NCBI GenBank assembly: GCA_017434855.1
Contig: JAFRUA010000059.1
Location: 1 to 42,344 of the forward strand
Direction of reading: 5' to 3'
Source: Clostridia bacterium
GTDB lineage: Bacteria > Bacillota > Clostridia > Oscillospirales > Acutalibacteraceae
DNA length: 42,344 nucleotides
Below the pieces are notes generated by a model. The model worked only from the letters and a program-made list of their open reading frames with translations, did no database searches and was not told the DNA's origin. The position numbers and the translations under genes are program-made. Below are positions 26,294-34,500 of the stretch, piece after piece (within the stretch, counting starts at the first letter, position 1; every line of letters starts with the position of its first letter).

Positions 26294-27445
26294 TCAATAA
26301 GCGACTCTTCTGCGCTTGCTGATCACGAACAGCATGACAGCGCCGAACAGAAGCAGGCCGATTGCGAACGGAGCGACCGTGATGATCACGCCGGTCGGAA
26401 TGATACCGTTGTGGGTATTGGTGAAACCGGTCTTGATGTCGGTGGTGACACCTGCAGTGCTCGCGACAGGATCGGTGAAATCATTATCAGTACCATCGTT
26501 GTCAACACCATCCGTGGACGTATAATCCTGGGCATCTTCACTCAAGGTGTACTGATATCCTTTGGAAAGGTCTTTCACTCTCACAATGTCGCCGTCAGTG
26601 AGTTCAAAGGTTCCGGTGTAGGTGCCGTCAGATGCAACCGTGATCATACCATTTGTAACACCGCTGCCATCAACGATGACGTCAGTGCCGTTGACAACTT
26701 CAATTGCATAGTCACCGGGGATAGCGTCAGTGATAGAAAGTGTAAATACGAACTTCTTGGTATTGTCAGCCTGGTTGCCTTCAATTTTCTTGGAGAACTC
26801 AAGGTCAACGGTTTCGTATGTGTTGGTGAAGGTGACTTGTTTGACGTCGGGATCCTGATTCGCATAGTTGTAAGGATCGCCCGGATAGTAGGGGGTATCG
26901 TCAACGTTGTCGTTCGGGTTTCTCATCGCATAGCCGATAATTTCAAGCGCGCCGTCCACGTTTTCAACGAACACATCTACATAACGGGTCGAATAGGTAT
27001 CGTTCGTGATACTGCCATGGTAAGCGGTGGTCGGCTGCTCGGTGAGCACATAACGATAGATGCCGGGCTCGGTGAAGGTTACGCTGCTGAAATCCATTAC
27101 GACGGTATCAGTCGCAAACTTTTTGCTGGTGTCCGTGGAATCCGTCGGTGTACCGGCGGTCGTTCCGTTTTCGGTCATGTCGTTGGTGAACACAGCGTTT
27201 TCGACCGTGGGGCTGCCGATACCGGCATTGACCGAAAGGGTGGTGCTGGTGCCCGGAACAGCTTCGCCCGGTGTGAGCGTGAATTCAAACTCAACATTGG
27301 GGACCTGAGCGCTGCTGTCAACGACAAGATTCTTGTTGAAAGACGTCGATGTTACACTTTCTGCGGATGCGGAGATTGCGGCAAACGACATGACGAGTGC
27401 GAGCGCCATGAGGACTGCCAAGACTTTGCTGATGTTTCTTTTCAT
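26294..27445 (-). CDS. FctA-like major pilin
   Basis: 383 residues with an ideal AAGGAGGT ribosome site and the shortest, cleanest signal peptide of the cluster (1-28, ending SASA). Domain 1 (about 30-190) is a Spy0128/FctA-type pilin domain with FTEPGIYRYVLTEQ and YSTRYVDVFVEN; domain 2 (about 195-335) contains the FSKKIEG strand lysines and TYTGTFELTDGD, resembling a DUF7601/Cna-like module. The sorting signal is IIPTGV, a hydrophobic stretch, then KRRR, close to the EVPTG of streptococcal FctA rather than LPXTG. Both lysine-rich strands could supply intramolecular isopeptide bonds and the intermolecular linkage. Acts as the polymerised shaft subunit, by homology. Confidence 0.85.
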   Translation of the reverse strand: MKRNISKVLAVLMALALVMSFAAISASAESVTSTSFNKNLVVDSSAQVPNVEFEFTLTPGEAVPGTSTTLSVNAGIGSPTVENAVFTNDMTENGTTAGTPTDSTDTSKKFATDTVVMDFSSVTFTEPGIYRYVLTEQPTTAYHGSITNDTYSTRYVDVFVENVDGALEIIGYAMRNPNDNVDDTPYYPGDPYNYANQDPDVKQVTFTNTYETVDLEFSKKIEGNQADNTKKFVFTLSITDAIPGDYAIEVVNGTDVIVDGSGVTNGMITVASDGTYTGTFELTDGDIVRVKDLSKGYQYTLSEDAQDYTSTDGVDNDGTDNDFTDPVASTAGVTTDIKTGFTNTHNGIIPTGVIITVAPFAIGLLLFGAVMLFVISKRRRVAY

Positions 27446-27480
27446 ACTTTTACCTCCTTAATGAAAAGAATTTTTTATGT

Positions 27481-27497
27481 ATGCAAAGTGATTGCAT
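27481..27497 (-). promoter_or_regulatory. Palindrome upstream of the major pilin gene
   Basis: ATGCAA-AGTGA-TTGCAT, a perfect 6-5-6 inverted repeat 36 bp before the fctA-like start. It may be an operator or a small leader hairpin; nothing else in 27446-27546 looks like a strong promoter. Confidence 0.35.
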
Positions 27498-27546
27498 CTG
27501 AAGTGAATGGGTGCCGAAACATCAAACCGATGCTCGGACTTCGGGT

Positions 27547-28266
27547 TTAGAAATTCCTGCGCCGGACGGTAAACAGCATTGGCCCCATGAGGTCTTTTCT
27601 GTCGACCGTGCCGAACGTGCGGCTGTCGTTGATGTCCTGACGAAAGTCGTTCAGAATGAACACCTTCCCCGGCTCCACGGTGTAAGGAAAGGTGACGGGG
27701 GAATTCTCTGCCTGATAGGTGGCGTAAAAGACCTCTTCCGCCGGAGAAACGCCGTTGACGGTCAGCGAACCGTTTTCAGAGATATCAACGACGCTGCCCT
27801 CCAGCGCGATCACCCTGCCGACTTCGGTCTTTCCGTTGACGCGATACAGCACCACGGCATTGATGAAAGGCTTTTGCAGCCGAAAGCTGACGGTCAGATC
27901 GCCGTCGTTCACCGCCGGGTACATGTTGTTGCCGTAATGCACGGACAGACCGAGCACAAAAGTAAACACCACCCAGATCAGTACAGCGACGACTGCGATT
28001 TTGATCAGCAAACCGATCAAAATCTGCTTTGTTGTTTTGGGCGGTACTTTTTTGGGTGGACCTTTCTTTGACGGCTCCTTCTTGGAAGGCGCTTTTTTAG
28101 AAGGTGATTTTTCAGAAGATGTTTTCTCAGACGGCGCATCATTCTCCTGCGCCGCGGTTTCTGTCTGCTTCGATTCGGGCGCGGGAACAGACGCGGCGCT
28201 TTGAGGGCTGGCAATCAGCTCGTTCGTATCCAGCTGTTCAATTTCAAACTGCTCGAAATCCTGCAA
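27547..28266 (-). CDS. SipA-like signal-peptidase homologue lacking the catalytic dyad
   Basis: 239 residues from TTG 28266, preceded at 8 bp by GGGGG; an in-frame TTG at 28308 has no ribosome site and overlaps the leader. A ~80-residue cytoplasmic region with PSKK-type Lys/Pro repeats precedes one membrane helix (about 84-108). The extracellular part follows S26 signal peptidase I, but the catalytic Ser position is N114 (GNNMYP) and the Lys position is G150 (VGRVIALEGS). Streptococcal SipA proteins also lack this dyad and act as chaperones for FctA polymerisation. Location directly before the FctA-like gene fits that role. The preceding promoter carries the palindromic operator shared with the regulator gene. 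Confidence 0.83.
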   Translation of the reverse strand: MQDFEQFEIEQLDTNELIASPQSAASVPAPESKQTETAAQENDAPSEKTSSEKSPSKKAPSKKEPSKKGPPKKVPPKTTKQILIGLLIKIAVVAVLIWVVFTFVLGLSVHYGNNMYPAVNDGDLTVSFRLQKPFINAVVLYRVNGKTEVGRVIALEGSVVDISENGSLTVNGVSPAEEVFYATYQAENSPVTFPYTVEPGKVFILNDFRQDINDSRTFGTVDRKDLMGPMLFTVRRRNF

Positions 28267-28317
28267 GATAAGCGCCCCCTTTGAATATGAGTGCCGTAAA
28301 GCCGACAAGATAAATAT

Positions 28318-28367
28318 ATTTTACACAAGTAATATGAAGGTGTCAAGGGAAAGTTCCGGATTGGAAC
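28318..28367 (-). promoter_or_regulatory. Main pilus-operon promoter with palindromic operator
   Basis: Minus strand: operator GTTCC-N5-GGAAC (28367-28353; extended GGTTCC at 28368), 6-bp gap, consensus -35 TTGACA (28346-28341), 17-bp spacer, -10 TAAAAT (28323-28318). The operator plus -35 region matches 31367-31394 with the same spacing. Position just upstream of -35 suggests activation. Confidence 0.8.
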
Positions 28368-28516
28368 CTGTGAATTTTCACGAATATTCGCCACGAATCC
28401 TTCTTCTTTTTGTTGCCTTTTGCAGACTAAATGATTGTTCGATTTTGGCATTTGAATCCCCAGTTCTTATTTGCAAAACAGAATAAAAACAGGGGGTTCG
28501 TTGCTATTCAGTGTTC

Positions 28517-29284
28517 TCACTCGGTGTCTACCCGATACGCCGCCACGACGAATCGGCCGTCCTTGGTGTGGTAGCTGCAGGTGGATAAAAACAAAAGCTG
28601 CGCGGGATACCGCGGCGCATCCGCCAGATTGATGATCGACATGGAGCGGATATTCGCCACCGTGTCAAAATACGTCGGTTCATCCAGCGCGCCGATCCGT
28701 TCATAGTATTTGAAAACATTGGCGTTCGCGGCATAAATCTTGGTCTGGAACGCGGCAAACACCCTGTATCGTCGGTTTTCCGTCGGCGTACCGATGCGGA
28801 TCAGCCGGTGCTTCAGCGCATAGTCCGGGTCGGCGTACCGATCCAGCTCGCCGAACATGGTGTCCGTATCCATATTGTGCCCGTAGATGATGAAGGAATC
28901 GGAATCCAGATTGCAGCCGCCGCCGATGAACAGGCACCCGGCGAACGAGTATTTTTTATCGAAGCCTCTTCTGAGATAATACTCCGGATCGTCCTCCGAC
29001 GTTTTCATCACGGGGTAATCGATGGAGGTGTCCGGAATCTTCAGCCAGCAGGCAAAGTCTCCGTTCTTATCCATCACGGACTTGTAACGGTTCACAAAGG
29101 CGTCCGAAGGCGCATCCCATTCCTCGGGGGGAAGCTCCTCCCGCAGTTTGGCGAAGCTGTTCTGTTCCCGCCGCTGCAGCAAATAGATGCGCAGCGCATG
29201 GAAGGAAGAGAACGCAAACACCGCGATCAGGATTGCGACCGGGATCCAATACAACCAGGCGATTCTTTTTTTCTTTTGACGCAT
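28517..29284 (-). CDS. Second class B sortase
   Basis: 255 residues with an N-terminal membrane helix (about 9-33). Catalytic set: H136 in IIYGHNMDTDTMFGEL, C236 in LFLSTCSYHT, R244 in DGRFVVAAY. It is only distantly similar to the sortase at 25478-26191, so the two probably have different jobs, for example anchoring of the finished pilus versus shaft polymerisation. It has its own consensus promoter and GAAAGGAG ribosome site, and sits between the sensor kinase and the sipA-like gene. An imperfect 14-bp hairpin (about 28480-28510) follows the stop. Confidence 0.88.
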   Translation of the reverse strand: MRQKKKRIAWLYWIPVAILIAVFAFSSFHALRIYLLQRREQNSFAKLREELPPEEWDAPSDAFVNRYKSVMDKNGDFACWLKIPDTSIDYPVMKTSEDDPEYYLRRGFDKKYSFAGCLFIGGGCNLDSDSFIIYGHNMDTDTMFGELDRYADPDYALKHRLIRIGTPTENRRYRVFAAFQTKIYAANANVFKYYERIGALDEPTYFDTVANIRSMSIINLADAPRYPAQLLFLSTCSYHTKDGRFVVAAYRVDTE

Positions 29285-29326
29285 CGGGCCGCTCCTTTCA
29301 GATAATCGTCAACGATGGATCGTTTT

Positions 29327-29355
29327 ATTATATGGCTTTTTCACATTTGTGTCAA
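29327..29355 (-). promoter_or_regulatory. Consensus promoter of the second sortase gene
   Basis: Minus strand: -35 TTGACA (29355-29350), 17-bp spacer, -10 TATAAT (29332-29327). Both hexamers are perfect. The GGTTCC-N5-GGAACC operator is absent here, so this gene is probably constitutive. Confidence 0.8.
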
Positions 29356-29375
29356 CAGTTTGCGTACGAAGCGGT

Positions 29376-30692
29376 TCATTCGATTCGTTCTTTTACGTCA
29401 CGTTTTTTCAAGGGGATCGTGACCTTTACCACGGTGCCGCCGCCGTCGCGCGGGGTGATCGTCAGTTCGCCGTCGCACATCATCTGCAGGCGCTGACGAA
29501 TGTTGGAAAGCGCGATGTGCGGTTCGCTGCTGTCGGATGAAAGATCAAAATCCGCGCCGTTGTTTTCTACGGTGATCTCGCAGCCGGCGTTGGTCTCGCG
29601 GGTGCGGATGCTGATGCACAGCGGCCCGGAATAGGGGTTCATGCCGTGCTTGACGGCGTTTTCCACAATGGGCTGCAGCGTCAGCGGCGGCAGACGGAAA
29701 TGGAGAAGCGGCGTATCGTAATCCACGGCAAGCATGTCCTCATACTGTGCCTGTTCCACAGCAAGATAGGCGCGGGTATGCTCCAATTCCGCAGTGAACG
29801 GAATGGTGCTGTCGCTGGCGACGGCGTTGAAATTTTTGCGCAGATAGTTGGTGAAATCCAGCGTGACCTGCCGCGCCTTCTGCGGGTCAAGATTGCACAG
29901 ACTGTAGATGCTCATCAGGGTATTATAGATGAAGTGGGGCCGCATCTGCAGCACCATGACGCTGGCGCGCTCATGGGCGATCTCCCGTTGCTGCCGGGCA
30001 ATCTCCCGCTGCTGATGCAGATCCCGTTCGATCTGGTCAAGCAGAACGAAGCCGTACATGGCCAGAGCGGAGACAACGATGCTGATGTCAATAAGCGGAA
30101 AGATGTCGATGAACACCTGGATACACAACGTGACCGTCTCCGGAACCATGGCAACAAGGAGGATGAGAAAGGCTTTTCGTGAAAGTTGTGCGCGGCGTTT
30201 GATCACGCCCGCAAGATTCAGCAGCAGGATCACGATCACCGGCACCAGCTGAAGCGGATACAGCGGCCCGCGGGAATAATTCATGTCCGGCGTGATGGTG
30301 GTGAATCCGTCGGTGAACAAAGCGCATACAAGAATGACCAGATAGACGCCCCAGATCGAAAGTACGGCGCGAAGGAGCTTGCTTTCGCGGATGCTTTCTT
30401 TGCAGCAGTGCAGCAGAAAAAACGTCAGCATGGGGAGCGGCACCGAAAGCAGCAGAGATTCCAGAAACAGTGTGCAGAGCAGCGCCTGGATGGAAGCGGG
30501 ATAATAATTGAAGATGAATTCGCCGAGGGTGGAAATGCAGCACAGCATAAGAACGATAAAATAGCTCACGAAAAAGCGCTTGTTCCACCGCTCCATACTG
30601 TGGATGGCGGCGGATAAAAACAGCCCCACCACGCTTAACAACAGCGCCGCGCCAAACAGCGAGATATATAGGAAATCGATCACACTGTTCAT
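29376..30692 (-). CDS. LytS/YehU-type sensor histidine kinase
   Basis: 438 residues from ATG 30692, which overlaps the regulator stop as ATGA and has GGGGAGG upstream. About seven membrane helices (residues ~5-220) lead into a short coiled coil (~222-248, HQQREIARQQREIAHER) and a His_kinase domain with LQMRPHFIYNTL (phosphoacceptor H253), followed by a GHKL ATPase domain with NAVKHG and LSNIRQRL. Translationally coupled to the XRE-receiver regulator, so the two form an atypical two-component system at the head of the pilus locus. Signal unknown; the multi-helix sensor resembles those detecting envelope or metabolite cues. Confidence 0.88.
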   Translation of the reverse strand: MNSVIDFLYISLFGAALLLSVVGLFLSAAIHSMERWNKRFFVSYFIVLMLCCISTLGEFIFNYYPASIQALLCTLFLESLLLSVPLPMLTFFLLHCCKESIRESKLLRAVLSIWGVYLVILVCALFTDGFTTITPDMNYSRGPLYPLQLVPVIVILLLNLAGVIKRRAQLSRKAFLILLVAMVPETVTLCIQVFIDIFPLIDISIVVSALAMYGFVLLDQIERDLHQQREIARQQREIAHERASVMVLQMRPHFIYNTLMSIYSLCNLDPQKARQVTLDFTNYLRKNFNAVASDSTIPFTAELEHTRAYLAVEQAQYEDMLAVDYDTPLLHFRLPPLTLQPIVENAVKHGMNPYSGPLCISIRTRETNAGCEITVENNGADFDLSSDSSEPHIALSNIRQRLQMMCDGELTITPRDGGGTVVKVTIPLKKRDVKERIE

Positions 30693-31291
30693 GTATCCGC
30701 ACCTCCCCAAAACGGGTATCGCAGCTTCGTGAGCTGGTTGCGAACGCTCTGTGTGGTCAGCGGTTTGACCATGAATCCGCAGGCCCCGGTATTCCATGCA
30801 TCGAGCGAATAGTCCGGGTAGGCGGTCAGAAAGACCACGTTGGTGTGCGGATTGATTTCGAGCAGCGTTTGGCACAGGTCAAAACCGCTGGCCGTTCCCA
30901 GCTCGATGTCCAGAATGGCCAGGGCAACCCGGTTCGTCTTTGCGTACTCGATCGCCTCCTGCGGCCAGATGAAGCCCGTGATCGTGGCGTTCGGCACAAC
31001 AGCCTCCAGAACGGGCAGACTGTCCGATAAAATCACCTTGCTGTCGTCCACGATGATAATATTCGGCGCTTCGTCGCTTTGGGTCGCGGCGGTCAAAAGC
31101 TTGTTGACGTCTGCGCCGAGCGCCTTGGAAATGCGGGTGATCATCGTCGCATCCGGCAAGCGAAGGCCGCTTTCCCAGCGCGTGACCGTGGAACGGGTCA
31201 CGATCAGGCGTTCCGCCAACTCGTGCTGCGAAAGGCCCTTTTCCTGCCGCAGTGTTTTCAGAGTTTCCGCAAACAGCGTGTTCATATTCAT
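30689..31291 (-). CDS. XRE helix-turn-helix / receiver fusion regulator
   Basis: 200 residues. Residues 5-65 are an XRE/Cro-type helix-turn-helix (LRQEKGLSQHELAERL, then TRSTVTRWESG). Residues 76-190 are a receiver domain with acidic pocket D82/D83, phosphoacceptor D128 (in LAILDIELG), T156 and K176. This is the reverse of the normal receiver-then-DNA-binding order. The gene is followed by its kinase with a 4-bp overlap. A palindrome GGTTCC-N5-GGAACC lies 76 bp upstream and again before the sipA-like operon, the type of site an XRE dimer would bind. Probably the pilus regulator. The ribosome site AGGAGG is just before ATG 31291; an alternative ATG lies two codons in. Confidence 0.88.
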   Translation of the reverse strand: MNMNTLFAETLKTLRQEKGLSQHELAERLIVTRSTVTRWESGLRLPDATMITRISKALGADVNKLLTAATQSDEAPNIIIVDDSKVILSDSLPVLEAVVPNATITGFIWPQEAIEYAKTNRVALAILDIELGTASGFDLCQTLLEINPHTNVVFLTAYPDYSLDAWNTGACGFMVKPLTTQSVRNQLTKLRYPFWGGADT

Positions 31292-31305
31292 CGCCTCCTG
31301 TATTT

Positions 31306-31334
31306 AGTTTAACGGAAAATTGTGAAAAAGACAA
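31306..31334 (-). promoter_or_regulatory. Promoter of the XRE-receiver/kinase operon
   Basis: Minus strand: -35 TTGTCT (31334-31329), 17-bp spacer, -10 TAAACT (31311-31306), right before the AGGAGG ribosome site. Confidence 0.6.
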
Positions 31335-31366
31335 GAACCATGATTCATATTTGTGCAGTTTTTACG

Positions 31367-31394
31367 GGTTCCATTCTGGAACCTCCCCTTGAAA
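31367..31394 (+). promoter_or_regulatory. Palindromic operator plus -35, second copy
   Basis: Perfect 6-5-6 palindrome GGTTCC-ATTCT-GGAACC (31367-31383), then TCCCC and TTGAAA (31389-31394). Aligned with the sipA promoter, operator and -35 keep the same spacing, but here the -35 faces rightward, away from the regulator. A -10 17 bp later (TAATCG) is poor. The remaining part of 31292-31597 holds two other promoters and a possible 20-codon frame after an AAAGGGGGCG ribosome-like site (31431-31440). Confidence 0.65.
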
Positions 31395-31523
31395 ATGAAA
31401 CTTTTATGCGTTAATCGAATGAAACTGCAAAAAGGGGGCGTCTTCTGTTATCGAAGAAAACATTCGTGCGCAAACCTTTGAGCCATGCGTTCAACTTTAA
31501 CCGATAACGGTTCCATTTGCACA

Positions 31524-31571
31524 TTGCAATTTGTCAAAAAATATGCTATAATTTTTGCAATGAAACATTGC
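31524..31571 (+). promoter_or_regulatory. Promoter and operator of the GH106-like gene
   Basis: -35 TTGCAA (31524-31529), 17-bp spacer, -10 TATAAT (31547-31552). A perfect palindrome GCAATG-AAA-CATTGC (31557-31571) covers the expected transcription start, a likely repressor site. Confidence 0.7.
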
Positions 31572-31597
31572 GCAACTTTCATAAAGGCGGTGACCTT

Positions 31598-34500
31598 ATG
31601 CTGTATAAAAAGAACCAATCTCCGACATTGCCGACCCCGCTGTTTCAAAATCCGACAGCCGAATACCGCGGCACTCCTTTCTGGGCGTGGAATGATCTGC
31701 TGACCAAAAGCGAACTGGAACGCCAGATCGACGTGTTCCGCGACATGGGGCTCGGTGGCTTTCATATGCATGTGCGCACGGGGCTGAAAAACCAATATCT
31801 CAGCGATGCGTATATGGCGCTTGTGAAAGCCTGCGTGGACAAAGCGAAAGAAAACAAGATGCTCGCGTGGCTGTATGATGAGGACCGCTGGCCCTCCGGC
31901 GCGGCCGGCGGCATGGTGACAAAAGATCCGCGCTTTCGCGCCCGTGCGCTGTATTTCACCAACGATGCAGCGGATGCATCCTGCCTGTCCGGCGATGACC
32001 GGCTGCTCGCGTGCTACGACGTGTCGCTGCGCGCAGACGGCACGCTGAAAGACTACCGTCGGATTGCGCCGGACGACAAAGCAGACGGAAACAAATGGTT
32101 TGCCCTGCTGCGCATCATGACGCCGTCTTCGTGGTACAACGGCCAGACCTATGCCGACACGCTCAACAAAGAAGCGATCGAGCAGTTCATCAAGGTCACG
32201 CACGAGCGGTATAAAGAGACCGTTGGCGACGCATTCGGCGGCACGGTGCCGGCCATCTTCACCGACGAGCCGCAGTTCACGCGAAAAACAACCCTCGACC
32301 ACAGCAATCCGCAGAGCGCCACCTGGGTGCGCCTGCCGTGGACGGACAAGGTTCCCGACCTTTACAAAGCAGCCTGCGGTGAGGATCTGCTCGCGTCGCT
32401 GCCGGAACTGTTCTGGGAACTGCCGGACGGAAAAATCAGCGTTACCCGCTACCATTATCACGATTTCATCGCAGAGCTGTTCGCGCAAAGCTTTGCCGAC
32501 ACCGTCGGCGGCTGGTGCAAACAAAACGGCATTGCGCTCACCGGCCACATGATGGAAGAACCCACGCTGACCAGTCAGAGCGCGGCCTTGGGCGAAGCGA
32601 TGCGCTCCTACCGTTCGTTCGGTCTTCCGGGCATCGACATGCTGTGCAACGCCCACGAATTCACCACCGCCAAGCAGGCGCAGTCCGCCGCACATCAGTT
32701 TGGCTGCGAGGGTGTGCTGTCCGAACTCTATGGCGTGACAAGCTGGGACGCGGATTTCCGACTGTATAAGCATCAGGGCGACTGGCAGGCCGCGCTGGGC
32801 GTTACGGTGCGTGTGCCGCATCTGTCGTGGTATTCCATGCAGGGCGAAGCCAAACGGGACTACCCGGCCTCAATCAGCTATCAATCGCCGTGGTACAGGC
32901 AGTGGCATCTGGTCGAAGATCACTTTGCACGGGTCAATACCGCCATGACGCGCGGCAAGCCCAAGGTCAACCTTGCCGTGATCCATCCCGTGGAATCGTT
33001 CTGGCTGCACTGGGGCCCCAACGACAAGACCGCCGTCATCCGCGACGATATGAACGAACGGTTCATGAACCTGACACAGTGGTTGCTTGAGGGCACGATC
33101 GACTTTGATTTTGTCAGCGAATCGCTGCTTCCGCAGCTGTGCGCAGCCGGCGCCGCGCCGCTCAAAGTGGGTCAGATGCAGTATGACACCGTCCTCGTCC
33201 CGGCGTGCGAAACCCTGCGTTCTTCCACGCTCGAACGGCTTGAAGCATTTCAAAAAGCCGGCGGTCGCCTGATCTTTCTCGGCACTGCCCCAACGCTTGA
33301 AAACGCCGTGCCGTCCGGCCGCGGCAAGGCGCTGTTTGACCGAAGCGAACAGGTGCCGTTTGCCCGCGCCGCTGTGCTCGATGCGCTTGACGACACGCGA
33401 TTTGTCTCTATGCGCAACAAAAACGGCGAGCTGACGGACGAATTCCTCTATCAGCTGCGCACCGACACCGATGGCGACTGGCTGTTCATCGCGCACACGA
33501 AAGAGCCGGACAACAAAGATCTCAGCTCGCGCAAAGACGTGATTTTGACGTGCAGGGGAGAATATGCGCCCACGGTTTATGACACGGCAACCGGCGAGAT
33601 CTATCCCGTCGGTGCGGATTACCGGAGCGGCAATACCGTCATCAAAACGACGCTGCACGGTTACAACTCACTGCTTTTGAAGCTCACACCGGGCAAAGCG
33701 CAATTCCCTGCCGCGTTCGACGATACAAAGTACCGCATTGCGCAGGTCATTCCCGCACCGAAAGCATTCAAACGCACAGAGCCGAACGTGCTGCTGCTTG
33801 ACATGGCGGAATACGCCGTTGACGGCGGCGACTTCCAAGACGCGGAGGAGATCCTGCGGCTCGACAACCGGGTGCGGCGTGCGCTCGATCTGCCGGAACG
33901 CGGCGGACATGTCGTGCAGCCCTACATCATCGGGAACAAACCGCCGGTGCACACGATCACGCTGCGGTTCGAGATTGACAGCGAGATCGACGCTGCAGAC
34001 GCATATCTGGCACTGGAAGACGCCGACGTTTCGGTCATTACGCTCAACGGCGAACCGGTGAAAAACGTCGCCGACGGCAATTTTGCGGATATCGCGATCC
34101 AAAAAGTGCCGCTGCCCGGAATCCGCAAGGGCAAAAACATCCTCACCGTTACGCAGCCGTTTGGCGAGCGGACGAACACCGAGGCAATGTATCTGCTCGG
34201 CGATTTCGGCGTGCGTGTGGTCGGCGCAAAAAAAACGATCGTCAAAGAGACGGCGTCGCTGCAGTTCGGCGATCTTGCGGCGCAGGGTTATCCGTTTTAC
34301 GGCGGCGCGATGGAATATACCTTCGACGCCACGGCCAAAAACGGCAGCATCCGCCTGCGCGCATCGCTCTATCGCGGCGGTCTTTTGAAGGTCAGCTGCG
34401 ACGGCAAAGACGTCGGCGCGATCATCTATCCACCCTACACGCTGCAGATCGACGGCCTTTCCGACGGCCTGCACACCATCACACTGACTTCGTATCTCCA

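Noticed and set aside
31448-32821. 457-codon minus-strand frame
   Set aside because: Antisense to the GH106-like gene, which has clear motifs, promoter and ribosome site; composition is shadow-like.
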